A stretch of DNA of 64,000 nucleotides from CBDDIP01 sp965229005 (GTDB lineage Bacteria; Actinomycetota; Acidimicrobiia; Acidimicrobiales; Ilumatobacteraceae). Both the position numbers and the translations under genes were made by a program. Below, in pieces: positions 45,006 to 54,143 of this stretch. The number at the start of each line of letters is the position of its first letter. Positions within the stretch are counted from its first letter, which is position 1. The notes under the pieces were generated by a model. The model was not told the DNA's origin, did no database searches, and was given only the letters and a program-made list of their open reading frames with translations. The DNA lies in assembly GCA_965229005.1 (NCBI GenBank), contig CBDDIP010000002.1, positions 3,534,001-3,598,000 on the forward strand, read 5' to 3'.

Positions 45006-47762
45006 CTACCCGCTGTTGCGCAGGCCGGTGGCGATGGCGTTGATCGTCAGCTCGAGCGCTCGGGTGACGAGCTCATCGTCATCGCCGGCCCGGAAGCGGC
45101 GGAGCATCTCCACCTGCAGCACGTGCAGCGGGTCGAGGTACGGGAAGCGATTGGCGATGCTGCGAGCCAACGCCGGGTTGCCGGCAAGGAGGTCGGAACT
45201 GCCGGTGATGTGAGCGTGCCAGCGGGTGACCCGCTCGTGCTCGGCGGTGATCGTCCCGAACACGCGGTCGCGCAGTTGCTCGTCGGCGACCAGGGAGGCG
45301 TAGCGGCCGGCGATCTGCAGATCGGTCTTGGCCAGCACCATGCCCATGTTGTCGACGATCGAACGGAAGAACGGCCACGAGGCGTGCATCTCGACCAGCA
45401 GATCGGCGGCACCGGCATCCGCCGTGACGAGCTCGTCGAGCGCAGTGCCGACGCCGTACCACGCAGGGATCGACAACCGGCACTGCGCCCAGCCGAACAC
45501 CCACGGGATGGCGCGAAGGTCTTCGATGCGGTTCGAGGCGGTTCGCGACGCGGGCCGTGAACCGATGTTGAGCCGGGCGATCTCACCGATCGGCGTGATC
45601 GAGCGGAAGAAGTCGATGAAGTCGGGGTCGTCGTAGACCAACGTTCGGTAGGCATGCATCGCCGAGCTGGACAGCCGCTCCGCGGTTGCCTCGAATCGAG
45701 CATCGATCGCTGTCGCCGTGCGGGGTTGCAGTGAGGCCCCGATCGTCGCCGCCACGAGCGTCTCCAGGTTCCGTCGAGCAGAGGCCGGTTGCGAGAACTT
45801 CGCCGCGACCATCTCGCCCTGCTCGGTGATCCGCAGCGAGCCGTCGACGCTGCCTGACGGCTGGGCGAGGATCGCCTGGTACGCCGGGCCACCGCCACGG
45901 CCCACCGTGCCGCCGCGACCGTGGAAGAGCCGAAGCCGGACGCCTGCACCGTGCGCCACCTCCACGAGGGCGGTCTGCGCTTGGTACAGGCTCCACGTCG
46001 ACGTCAGGTAGCCGCCGTCCTTGTTCGAGTCGGAGTACCCGATCATCACCTCCTGCCACCCGTCACGAGCGTCGACCATCGAGCGGTAGGCCGGCAGCCG
46101 CAGCAAGGCTCCGAGGGTTGCCGGCGCGCGTTGGAGGTCCTCGATGGTCTCGAACAGGGGAACGATGTCCACGGTCGTGCGCGGCAGCTCGCCGGGAGAC
46201 AGCAGCCCGCACTCCTTCAGCAGCACGGCCACCTCGAGCACGTCACTCACCGACTCGGCCTTCGAGATCACCGCATGCGGCACGATCGCCGCGCCGTGAC
46301 GGCGAACTGCTTCGGCGGCGGCGTCCATGACTTCGAGCTCGCCACGGACGACGTCCGACGACGACGTCCATGGGTTGCGCAGCAACCTCGGCGACCGCAG
46401 TTCGGCGAGGAGCACCTCGACGCGAGAGGGCTCGTCGAGATCGCGATAGTCCGGACACGCGCCGGCTGCGGCGAGCAGCTCGGCGACGACCACTTCGTGC
46501 ACCGCCGAGTTCTGGCGCATGTCCAGGCTGCACAGGTGACCGCCGAAGGCCGTGACCGCTCGACGGACGGGGAGCACCAGCTGATCGGCCAACGCTGCCG
46601 CGCCGTGCGAGCGCAGCGACACGATGACGACGTCGAGGTCCCCACGGAGATCATCGATCGACGCGTATGCCGGCAGGGGTGCGTGTGGCGGCGGCACGTC
46701 GACGACGTCGATCACCGACGCAGCGAACGCGTAGAGGCGGGCATGCATGCCGCGCAACGCCTGGCGGTATGGCTCGTCGATGCGGAACGGCGAGTCGTCG
46801 CGCGACGCTCCGGCCAGCGCCAGCAGCTCCGGCGTCGGTGTTGCCAACCGCGACGAGATGGCCAGCTGCACGGAGAGCCGCTGGATCGCGCGCAGATGGT
46901 GCTCGAGTGCCACCTTCGCCTGACGACCGGTGGCGAATCGCATCGCGTCCGCAGTGACGAAGGGGTTGCCGTCGCGGTCACCACCGATCCACGACCCCAT
47001 CGCGATCACCGGCCCGAGCTCGTCGTCGGCGATCGGCGGCGAGGTGGGCCAACGACGCCGATGCTCGGCCACCAGGTCGCGCTGCAGCGCGGGGATCACC
47101 TCGAACAGGCTGGTCTCGTAGTAGCGAAGGCTCTCGACGACCTCGTCGCGGACACGAAGCTTGGACAGTCGAAGGATCGCCGTCTGCCACAGCGAGAGCA
47201 CTTCGAGGCGCAGCGCATCCTCGATCTCGGAGCGATCGGGGTCATCGGCCGGCAGTCGACCGCGCTCGGCGAGGTGATCGGCGACGCGAGCGAGCGCGTC
47301 GAGCACGGTCTTGCGGCGCACCTCCGTCGGATGGGCCGTCAGCACCGGGCTCACGGCGATCTCGCGCAGCAGCAGGGTGACGTCAGCGTCGGAGGCGCCG
47401 GCGCGCTGCAGCGCGTCGAAGGCCGCCGCGACACTGCCCTCCTGGTGACCGGACCCGGCCGCGCGGTGGAAGCGCCGTCGACGTTCGTGGTGCACGTCCT
47501 CCGCAGTGTTCGCCAGCAGCGAGATCCAGGCGAAGGCACGAATCACGTGGAGCTGGTCCTCGATGTTCGCCTCGAGCAGCTCCGCCTCCGTCTCGGCCAG
47601 GCCCGCGCCGCCGACTCGACGTTCGGCAACCGCTGCCTGGCGCACGCGCTCGACCAGCGCGTAGACCCCCTCGCCGGCCTGCTCGCGCACGACGTCGCCG
47701 AGCAGTCGACCGAGCAGGCGGATGTCGTCGCCGACGGGTTGGTCCTGCGCGCGGTCGGCCAC
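45006..47762 (-). CDS. ppc: Phosphoenolpyruvate carboxylase
   Basis: 918 residues, standard length, GTG start. It adds bicarbonate to PEP to make oxaloacetate, replenishing the citric acid cycle. Seen: VLTAHPTEVRRKT with catalytic His144, GSWIGGDRDGNPFVTADA, GYSDSNKDGGYLTSTW (substrate lysine), FHGRGGTVGRGGGP and the C-terminal LTINAIATGLRNSG, close to the usual RNTG end. Regulatory residues for acetyl-CoA or aspartate were not assessed. It is followed by the PEP-mobile-domain gene in the same direction. Confidence 0.96.
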   Translation of the reverse strand: MADRAQDQPVGDDIRLLGRLLGDVVREQAGEGVYALVERVRQAAVAERRVGGAGLAETEAELLEANIEDQLHVIRAFAWISLLANTAEDVHHERRRRFHRAAGSGHQEGSVAAAFDALQRAGASDADVTLLLREIAVSPVLTAHPTEVRRKTVLDALARVADHLAERGRLPADDPDRSEIEDALRLEVLSLWQTAILRLSKLRVRDEVVESLRYYETSLFEVIPALQRDLVAEHRRRWPTSPPIADDELGPVIAMGSWIGGDRDGNPFVTADAMRFATGRQAKVALEHHLRAIQRLSVQLAISSRLATPTPELLALAGASRDDSPFRIDEPYRQALRGMHARLYAFAASVIDVVDVPPPHAPLPAYASIDDLRGDLDVVIVSLRSHGAAALADQLVLPVRRAVTAFGGHLCSLDMRQNSAVHEVVVAELLAAAGACPDYRDLDEPSRVEVLLAELRSPRLLRNPWTSSSDVVRGELEVMDAAAEAVRRHGAAIVPHAVISKAESVSDVLEVAVLLKECGLLSPGELPRTTVDIVPLFETIEDLQRAPATLGALLRLPAYRSMVDARDGWQEVMIGYSDSNKDGGYLTSTWSLYQAQTALVEVAHGAGVRLRLFHGRGGTVGRGGGPAYQAILAQPSGSVDGSLRITEQGEMVAAKFSQPASARRNLETLVAATIGASLQPRTATAIDARFEATAERLSSSAMHAYRTLVYDDPDFIDFFRSITPIGEIARLNIGSRPASRTASNRIEDLRAIPWVFGWAQCRLSIPAWYGVGTALDELVTADAGAADLLVEMHASWPFFRSIVDNMGMVLAKTDLQIAGRYASLVADEQLRDRVFGTITAEHERVTRWHAHITGSSDLLAGNPALARSIANRFPYLDPLHVLQVEMLRRFRAGDDDELVTRALELTINAIATGLRNSG

Positions 47763-47799
47763 GGTGGGACAGGGTACGACAGCGATCGTTTCCGACGGA

Positions 47800-48456
47800 T
47801 CAGGGTTCTGCGCGCAGCACCGCCGCGGCGATCGACGTCGCCAGCCAGCCGGCGTAGGCCTCGTTCGTCCACCCCCGCACGTCGCACAGCATGCGAGCCA
47901 CGTCCGGACTGGCCAGCGCCCAGATGATCTCGCCCGCTCGTTCCACCGAGACGCTCAGATCACCCTGAGACGCCAGCCACCCGGCCACGCGCGTCATGTT
48001 GGCGAGCCGGCTGGCATCCATCTCGGCGAACACCGTCGCCATCTCCGGCTCGACCGCCGACGCCGTGCGCATGATCTCGAAGATCGGCCGCACGCGCTCG
48101 GAGATCGACGCGATGTCGGCGGCGAACAGCTGCAGCTGCCGTCGCTGGTCGGTCTCGGCGCGCACGGCCTGCGCCTGCGGTCGATCGGTGACGTTCTCCA
48201 CCGGCGGCGCCGACGGCGGACCGGACAGCCGAGCGTCGACGAGTGCGGTCAACACTCGCGGCTTGCTCCCGAACACCGCGTAGACCGTGTCGACCGCGAC
48301 GCCGGCGAGCTCGGCGATGGCCTTGACCGTCGTGCGCGCGTAGCCGTCACGCACGAACAGCTCACCTGCGGCATCCACGATCCGGACGCGAGTGGCAGCC
48401 GCTTGCTCGGCACGAACGGAGCTGCTGTACGAGCGGGTCTTGACGGGGCGGGCCAT
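47800..48456 (-). CDS. TetR-family transcriptional regulator
   Basis: 218 residues. The DNA-binding domain is at about 20-70 (ATRVRIVDAAGELFVRDGYARTTVKAIAELAGVAVDTVYAVFGSKPRVL), with a C-terminal ligand domain. It is divergent from the ABM-domain protein across a 58-base region containing the A/T-rich stretch TCTAACTGTATTGAATAATG, the likely shared promoter. It probably represses that neighbour and itself. Ligand unknown. Confidence 0.9.
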   Translation of the reverse strand: MARPVKTRSYSSSVRAEQAAATRVRIVDAAGELFVRDGYARTTVKAIAELAGVAVDTVYAVFGSKPRVLTALVDARLSGPPSAPPVENVTDRPQAQAVRAETDQRRQLQLFAADIASISERVRPIFEIMRTASAVEPEMATVFAEMDASRLANMTRVAGWLASQGDLSVSVERAGEIIWALASPDVARMLCDVRGWTNEAYAGWLATSIAAAVLRAEP

Positions 48457-48514
48457 TTCGTCCTAGTCTAACTGTATTGAATAATGGATCCTTCGAGCGA
48501 CCGGAGCGTATGGG

Positions 48515-49033
48515 ATGTCGATCACCGAGCTGTTGACCAGTCCGCCGCCGATGGAGGCCATCATGCGCATGGCAGCGATCCCTGGCGTCACGATCGCACC
48601 GACGATCCTGGCGACGCAGTCGGGGCCCGCCGGCCACCTCGGCTCGGAGGATGCGGGCGCGATCCTGATCCTGCAGGCGACGTTCGCCACGGAGACGGGC
48701 GCTACCGGCTTCTGGAACGCCGCCGTGCCGTTGATGGAGCTGCTGGCCGCGGCGCCCGGGTTCATCCGCCGCTTCAGCTTCCCCGACGGCCCGCGCATCA
48801 CCTTGATCGCGCTCTGGGAGACGGCGGATGACGCGCGAGCGTTCGCCGGCTCACCCGAGCACCGTGCCGCCGTTCGCGACCTGGTTGCGGAGCGATGGCA
48901 GTACAGCCACTTCTCGGCCCTGTGGGAGATGACGTCGAACCACGGGCGCGTCGTGTTCTGCCCCGAGTGCTCCGGCATCTCCCCCGCGTCCCACGGCGCC
49001 TGCGACACCTGCCAGACCGCGTTCGTCACCTGA
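48515..49033 (+). CDS. Antibiotic-biosynthesis-monooxygenase-like protein with C-terminal zinc ribbon
   Basis: 172 residues; Shine-Dalgarno GGAG. The ABM-like dimeric alpha/beta-barrel region spans about 45-130 (ILILQATFATETGATGFW... FIRRFSFPDGPRITLIALWETADDARAFAGSPEH). The C-terminal 35 residues contain CPECSGISPASHGACDTC, a four-cysteine zinc ribbon, giving an unusual combination. Its role is unknown; the divergent TetR gene probably controls it. The zinc ribbon may bind RNA, DNA or protein or mediate dimerisation. Confidence 0.75.
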   Translation: MSITELLTSPPPMEAIMRMAAIPGVTIAPTILATQSGPAGHLGSEDAGAILILQATFATETGATGFWNAAVPLMELLAAAPGFIRRFSFPDGPRITLIALWETADDARAFAGSPEHRAAVRDLVAERWQYSHFSALWEMTSNHGRVVFCPECSGISPASHGACDTCQTAFVT

Positions 49034-49052
49034 GCGCGCCTCGACACCGGAG

Positions 49053-49081
49053 TGCATACTCGGTATAGTACGGGGTATGCA
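49053..49081. promoter_or_regulatory. PadR-type operator palindrome
   Basis: TGCATAC and GTATGCA arms, 29 bases in all, centred on GTATAGTAC, which is itself a palindrome. It lies 19 bases before the PadR start, where PadR regulators usually control their own genes. Confidence 0.65.
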
Positions 49082-49099
49082 TCTCACCGGAGCCGCTCG

Positions 49100-49708
49100 A
49101 TGAGCGTCCGCCACGCCCTCCTCGCCCTCCTCAGCGAGGGTCCGAAGTACGGACTGCAGCTGCGCACGGAGTTCGAGGCCCGCACCGGCGAGGTCTGGCC
49201 GCTGAACGTCGGCCAGGTGTACACCACGCTCCAACGACTGGAGCGAGACGGCCTGGTTGCCTCCGAGGACGGCGCGGACGGCCCGCAGAAGGGCTACCGG
49301 ATCACGACCGATGGCAACGAGGAGCTGCTCGCGTGGCTGCGCTCGCCGGCCGGCGACGACCAGCCGCCGCGCGACGAGCTGCTCATCAAGGTGCTCGTCG
49401 CGGTCCAGGTCCCGGGCGTCGACGTGCACGACGTCATCCAGGTGCACCGCCGACACCTGATCCAGGTCATGCAGCGCTACACCGCAGTGAAGGCCGACGC
49501 GGCAGCCAACGACGTGGCGCTCGCGCTGGTCGTCGACGCCGAGCTGTTCCGCCTGGAGGGTGCAGTCAGGTGGCTGGACACGGCGGAGGTGCGCCTCCGC
49601 CGTGACGGCGCGCCGATGCCACCTGCCGGTCCGGCCGTCGCCGCTGCACCCACCTCCCCGACGTCGAGCGCCACCGGCCGTCGTCGTCGTCTCGGTGCCA
49701 GGTCATGA
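49100..49708 (+). CDS. PadR-family transcriptional regulator
   Basis: 202 residues from the ATG at 49100 (MSVRHALLALLSEGP). The winged-helix domain (about 1-75) shows HALLALLSEGPKYGLQLRTEFEARTGEVWPLNVGQVYTTLQRLERDGLV, the hallmark of PadR; a helical dimerisation segment follows and the tail is Ala/Pro/Ser rich. It is the first gene of a three-gene operon with an ABC-FtsX exporter, whose ATPase start overlaps its stop (ATGA). A palindrome precedes it, suggesting autorepression relieved by a drug or other stress molecule. Confidence 0.9.
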   Translation: MSVRHALLALLSEGPKYGLQLRTEFEARTGEVWPLNVGQVYTTLQRLERDGLVASEDGADGPQKGYRITTDGNEELLAWLRSPAGDDQPPRDELLIKVLVAVQVPGVDVHDVIQVHRRHLIQVMQRYTAVKADAAANDVALALVVDAELFRLEGAVRWLDTAEVRLRRDGAPMPPAGPAVAAAPTSPTSSATGRRRRLGARS

Positions 49709-50424
49709 GCTGGCTGTCGATGCGCCAGATCGTCAAGCGCTACGGCGAGGGAGCGACGGAGGTGCATGCGCTACGCGGCGTCGACCTCGCCGTCGAACGC
49801 GGCGAGCTGGTGGCGATCATGGGACCGAGCGGCTCCGGCAAGAGCAGCCTGCTGACGATCGCCGGCACACTCGAGGAACCGACGAGCGGCAGCGTCGTCA
49901 TCGGCGACGTCGCCGTGACGGACATGACGCACAGGGCGCGGGCGCAGTTGCGGCGACGCTCGATCGGATTCGTGTTCCAGGACTTCAACCTCCTCGCCGG
50001 GCTCACGGCGGCGGAGAACGTGGCGATGCCGTTGGAGCTCGACGGAGTCGGCGCGAAGCCGGCACGCCGCAGCGCGCTCGACGCGCTCGACCGACTCGGC
50101 ATGCTCGACCGCGCCGAGCACTTCCCCGACGACCTGTCCGGTGGCGAGCGTCAACGGGTCGCGATCGCGCGCGCCGTCATCGGCGAGCGTCGGCTCCTGC
50201 TCGCCGACGAACCGACCGGAGCGCTGGACTCGGTGAACAGCGAGTCGGTGATGCGGCTCCTGCGCGACGAGTGCCGTGCCGGCGCAGCAGGCGTCGTCGT
50301 CACCCACGAGGCTCACCTCGCATCGTGGGCCGACCGCGTCGTCTTCTTGCGTGACGGCCACCTCGTCGACCAGACGGGAGGGCTCGCCGGCCCGGAGTCG
50401 CTGCTCGCCGAGCAGACCGCATGA
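49705..50424 (+). CDS. ABC transporter ATP-binding protein (MacB/LolD type)
   Basis: 239 residues. Walker A GPSGSGKSS at about 44, Q-loop GFVFQDFNLL, signature LSGGERQRVAIARAVIG, Walker B LLLADEPTGALDS and the switch His. This is the ATPase of an exporter-type or mechanotransmission ABC complex. Coupled by four-base overlaps to PadR and to the FtsX permease. Confidence 0.93.
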   Translation: MSWLSMRQIVKRYGEGATEVHALRGVDLAVERGELVAIMGPSGSGKSSLLTIAGTLEEPTSGSVVIGDVAVTDMTHRARAQLRRRSIGFVFQDFNLLAGLTAAENVAMPLELDGVGAKPARRSALDALDRLGMLDRAEHFPDDLSGGERQRVAIARAVIGERRLLLADEPTGALDSVNSESVMRLLRDECRAGAAGVVVTHEAHLASWADRVVFLRDGHLVDQTGGLAGPESLLAEQTA

Positions 50425-52835
50425 CCGGCTCCGGCCGGCGACCGATCGTGCGGTGGGCAGTGCGCATGTTCCGCCGCGAGCTGCGCCAGCAGCTCGTCGT
50501 CCTGCTCCTGCTCACCCTCGCGGTGGGCGCTGCTGTGGCGGGTGTCATCGTCGCGGTGACCGTGACCAGCACGGCCGATTCTGCGGGCGAGCTCGGCTCG
50601 GCGAGTGCGCTGGCGCAGATCGAGGTCACCGACGCAGCAGCGACCGAAGCGAGCGTCACCGCGCTGCGCGAGCGGTTCGGTGACGTCGACGTGATCGCCC
50701 ACATCCGGACGTCTGTCCCAGGCTCGAGCGACCAGCTCGACGTGCGCGACCAGGCTGCCGACACCGCGTACGGCGGCCCGATGCTCCACCTCGTGCACGG
50801 CCGCTACCCGTCGACGACCGGCGAGGTGGCGTTGACCGCCAGCGCCGCCGAGACCTTTGCTGCGTCGATCGGGTCGACCATCGAGGTCGGGGACGGTCGG
50901 CTGGCCACGTCCGCGATGACGGTCGTCGGCATCGTCGAGAACCCGTCGAAGCTCAGCGACGACTTCGTCCTCGTCGCACCGGGCAGCATCGCCACGGCCG
51001 ATGTCGTCGACGTGCTGCTCCACTTCGAGGACACATCCGAACGACCGGCCGACGTCGCTCCCGGCGACGTTCGGTTCCGCCTCGCCGCGAAGGGAACCGA
51101 CCGGCCGATCGTCGTCGTGTCGATCTACGCGGCGACGACCGTCGCTCTCTCGCTCGTCGGGTTGATCGCTGCTGCCGGGTTCGTCGTGCTGGCCCAGCGC
51201 CGCCAACGGCAGCTCGGTCTGCTCGCCGCGATCGGCGCCACCGATCGTCACGTCCGCCTCGTGATGATCGCCAACGGTGTGCTCGTCGGCATCGCCGCAG
51301 CCGTGGCGGGAACGGTGATCGGCATCGTCACCTGGTTCGTCGTCGCTCCCGCGGTCGAACGCGCCGCAGACCACCGCCTCGGCCGCTTCGACATCCCCGT
51401 CGCGCTCATCGCCGGACTCGGCGCGATGGCGATCGTCGCCGCGACCGCCGCCGCGTGGTGGCCGGCGCGTACGACGACGCGCCTCCCGGTCGTGGCCGCG
51501 CTGTCCGGTCGCCCGGCCCGACCGCAGCCGATCCACCGATCGCTCCTCCTGGCCATCGCGCTCGGCGGCGGTGGCGTGTTGGCGATCGGGTTCTCGCACC
51601 CCGGTCACGAGGACGCTCGCCCGGTCCTGCTGATGTTCGGCCTCATCGCCGTCGTGCTCGGCTCGATCTTCGCCGCCCCGGCGGCGATCAACCGATTCGC
51701 CGCGCTCGCCCCGAGGCTGCCGTTCGCGCCGCGGCTCGCGTTGCGCGACCTCGGCCGCTTCCAGGCTCGCGCCGCCGCGTCACTCGCGGCGATCACGCTC
51801 AGCCTGAGCATCGCCGTCAGCCTGATCGTCATCGCCGCACTCAGCGAGCCGGCGGCGAGCAGTGGCAACCTGTCGCGCAGCGAGCTCCTGATCCGCGTTG
51901 CGGACGAGAACGTCGACCTCGGCCTCGCCGACTCGCAGCTCACCGATCTGGACGCTCAGGCGGCGACCGTCACCGACGCGCTGGGCAGCGATCAGGTGGC
52001 CGTGCCGTTGGACCTCGCCTTCGGAGCCGGATCGCACCAGCCCGTCGCATTGCTGCAGTTCATCGGCGAACACGAGATCCAAGCCGTCACCCTCCCCTAC
52101 CTGGCGACGCCGGAGCTGCTCGCGCTCTACGGCATCGATGAGGCCTCGATCGATGCGACCACGGACGTCCTGACCAACGTCGTCGACAAGGGGTACGTGC
52201 TGTCCGATGTCGGCAAACGACCGGATCCCAACGGACCGCGAGCCGTGCTGCAGGGTGCGTCGCTGCCCCGCCACGAGCAGGCGCCGAACGCCCTGATCAC
52301 CGCAGCGGCCATCGAGCGCAACGGCTGGGTCACCGGCCGCGTCGGTTGGATCGTGGAGTCACCGCACGCGCTCTCGAGCGGGCAGATCCGCGCCGCTCGA
52401 GCTGCGGCCGCCGCGGCCGGGCTGAGGATCGAAGTCCGAGAGGTGCAGGACGGACCCGCAGCGGTGCGCAACGGAGCGACGTTGATCGGTGTGCTGATGG
52501 CCATGGCGATCGTGGCGATGGCGGTCGGCCTGATCCGCAGCGAGTCGGCGCGCGACATCCGAACGCTGACCGCGACCGGAGCGGGAGCGCTCACGCGTCG
52601 GGCGATGACGGCGAGCACCGCGGCCGCACTGGCGATCCCCGGTGTCATCCTCGGCACGGTGGGCGCCTACGTCAGCATGATCGCCGCGTTCCACGACGAG
52701 CTCGATCGGCTCACCCCGATCCCCTTCAGCAACCTGCTGTGGATCGCGGTCGGCCTGCCGCTGATCGTCACCGCACTCGGCTGGCTCCTCGGCGGCCGCG
52801 AGCCGCGGACGATCGCCCGCCGAGCACTCGACTGA
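50421..52835 (+). CDS. FtsX-like ABC transporter permease
   Basis: 804 residues. N-terminal span at about 20-45 (LVVLLLLTLAVGAAVAGVIVAV), large extracytoplasmic domain (about 50-230), then FtsX spans at 235-265, 285-305 and 330-350. A second half repeats this (about 375-405, 450-475, 680-800). Typical of MacB-like or bacitracin/peptide export systems. The gene overlaps the ATPase by four bases and its stop is back to back with the next gene. Confidence 0.88.
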   Translation: MTGSGRRPIVRWAVRMFRRELRQQLVVLLLLTLAVGAAVAGVIVAVTVTSTADSAGELGSASALAQIEVTDAAATEASVTALRERFGDVDVIAHIRTSVPGSSDQLDVRDQAADTAYGGPMLHLVHGRYPSTTGEVALTASAAETFAASIGSTIEVGDGRLATSAMTVVGIVENPSKLSDDFVLVAPGSIATADVVDVLLHFEDTSERPADVAPGDVRFRLAAKGTDRPIVVVSIYAATTVALSLVGLIAAAGFVVLAQRRQRQLGLLAAIGATDRHVRLVMIANGVLVGIAAAVAGTVIGIVTWFVVAPAVERAADHRLGRFDIPVALIAGLGAMAIVAATAAAWWPARTTTRLPVVAALSGRPARPQPIHRSLLLAIALGGGGVLAIGFSHPGHEDARPVLLMFGLIAVVLGSIFAAPAAINRFAALAPRLPFAPRLALRDLGRFQARAAASLAAITLSLSIAVSLIVIAALSEPAASSGNLSRSELLIRVADENVDLGLADSQLTDLDAQAATVTDALGSDQVAVPLDLAFGAGSHQPVALLQFIGEHEIQAVTLPYLATPELLALYGIDEASIDATTDVLTNVVDKGYVLSDVGKRPDPNGPRAVLQGASLPRHEQAPNALITAAAIERNGWVTGRVGWIVESPHALSSGQIRAARAAAAAAGLRIEVREVQDGPAAVRNGATLIGVLMAMAIVAMAVGLIRSESARDIRTLTATGAGALTRRAMTASTAAALAIPGVILGTVGAYVSMIAAFHDELDRLTPIPFSNLLWIAVGLPLIVTALGWLLGGREPRTIARRALD

Positions 52836-53390
52836 TCACACCTGTCTGCCGGTGTAGGCGATCAACCTCGTCTGTTCATCGGCGTCATCGGTCACCTCGA
52901 CCCTGGGCCCGAACTGACCGCTGTCACGCAGGACCGACTCGTCCATCGAGGACATCCCGGCGTAGAGCGAGTGGACCTCGTCGGCGTCGAGCGCCTCGTC
53001 GAGGCCGGCGGCGCGGGCGATGTCCCACGTGTGCACGAGGATGTCGCCGACGGCGAACATGCCGATCGCCTGCTCGACGCTGAACCGACCCATCCGCATC
53101 TCGAACTCGTGCGCCGCGGTTCCCGGATCGTCCAACGCGGCCTGCAGCGCGCCGTCGAGCGCGTGCCATGCGGCGGCCGGATCGTCGTCCACCGATGGGA
53201 TCACCGGCGCGGCGAGGCCAGTGCTGCCGAAGAACATCCCGGGCATCCACTCGACGAGATGACGGACGACGTCGCGCGCCACCCACCCGTCGCACGGTGC
53301 CGGGCGATCCCAGTCGGACGCCGACATCGCGTCGACTCGGCGGCTGAACCCTGCCGCCACCCGTCGGTACCGCTGCGCTGTCTCGCTCAT
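52836..53390 (-). CDS. TIGR03086-family DinB-like/mycothiol-type protein
   Basis: 184 residues from the ATG at 53390. Opening YRRVAAGFSRRVDAMSASDWDRPAPCDGWVARDVVRHLVEW and the middle motif VGDILVHTWDIARAAG are the conserved core of TIGR03086-type proteins (DinB-like four-helix fold with a metal site made by His residues). Most are uncharacterised thiol-dependent transferases or hydrolases. Reads away from the small gene at 53430. Confidence 0.85.
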   Translation of the reverse strand: MSETAQRYRRVAAGFSRRVDAMSASDWDRPAPCDGWVARDVVRHLVEWMPGMFFGSTGLAAPVIPSVDDDPAAAWHALDGALQAALDDPGTAAHEFEMRMGRFSVEQAIGMFAVGDILVHTWDIARAAGLDEALDADEVHSLYAGMSSMDESVLRDSGQFGPRVEVTDDADEQTRLIAYTGRQV

Positions 53391-53429
53391 CGGCGAACCA
53401 TATGCGCTCCGTCGCGCGATGCTGGGCGA

Positions 53430-53621
53430 GTGAGCGTCTCGGACCCCTACCATCCCGAGCCCGGCGAGCGGCTGCTGCTCATGTGCAACGGCGGCCCGGC
53501 GATGTGCCGGCTCGTGGAATTCCCGCCACCACTGGAGATCCGCGAACAGGACGGCGCCTACGTCCTCGTCGACGACGGACCGGTCACCGAGTGGCGCTAC
53601 GACTTCGTCGCGGACGTCTGA
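53430..53621 (+). CDS. Small uncharacterised protein, 63 residues
   Basis: GTG start (VSVSDPYHPEPGERLLLM). Short acidic protein with two cysteines (LLMCNGGPAMCRLVE) and a C-terminal aromatic end (EWRYDFVADV). Codon third positions are nearly all G or C, as in neighbouring genes, which supports real coding. No domain recognised. It is divergent from the TIGR03086 gene at a 39-base distance. Confidence 0.6.
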   Translation: MSVSDPYHPEPGERLLLMCNGGPAMCRLVEFPPPLEIREQDGAYVLVDDGPVTEWRYDFVADV

Positions 53622-53702
53622 CGCCCGGCGCTCGGCGCGTCATCCCATCCAGTTCGAGAAGTTGCTTGACTCTCCCGTCGCGGGAGGCCGCACGATCGGT
53701 GC

Positions 53703-54140
53703 ATGGCAACGATTCGCAAGGACATCCACCTCGACGTCGACCCGCAGTCGGCCTGGGACGCAGTGCGCGACTACGGCGCGCTCCACCACCGACTGGCGAA
53801 CGGTTTCGTCGTCGGCTGCGAGCTCGACGACACCGGTGTCGCGCTCGATCGAGTCGTCACCTTCGGCAACGGCGCCGTCGCCCGCGAGCGGCTGATCAGC
53901 GTGGACGACGACCGTCGCCGGCTCGTCTACAGCGTCGTCGAGAGCGCGCTCGGTTTCACTCACCACCAGGCGACGGTCGAGATCGTCAGCGCCCCGCTCG
54001 CCTCTGCAGCCGCACGGCACTCGTGCACCTTCGTGTGGACCAGCGACGTGCTCCCACACGCACTCGCGCCGATCATCGACCAGCTGATGAACGCCGGCGC
54101 AGGGGCCATCGCTCGCACGCTCAGCGGCGCGCTGGTCTGA
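53703..54140 (+). CDS. SRPBCC (START/Bet v1-like) family protein
   Basis: 145 residues. It opens RKDIHLDVDPQSAWDAVRDYGALHHRLANGFV, the characteristic first strand-helix of polyketide-cyclase/START-like proteins, and ends in a long helix (LAPIIDQLMNAGAGAIARTL). Such proteins bind lipids, polyketides or act as co-chaperones. It lies just upstream of the MerR gene with a three-base gap, suggesting an operon. Confidence 0.85.
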   Translation: MATIRKDIHLDVDPQSAWDAVRDYGALHHRLANGFVVGCELDDTGVALDRVVTFGNGAVARERLISVDDDRRRLVYSVVESALGFTHHQATVEIVSAPLASAAARHSCTFVWTSDVLPHALAPIIDQLMNAGAGAIARTLSGALV

Positions 54141-54143
54141 GCG

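Noticed and set aside
45921..47927. 668-residue plus-strand open frame over ppc
   Set aside because: Antisense to PEP carboxylase, whose motifs are all present; composition is Arg/His/Gly rich and non-homologous.
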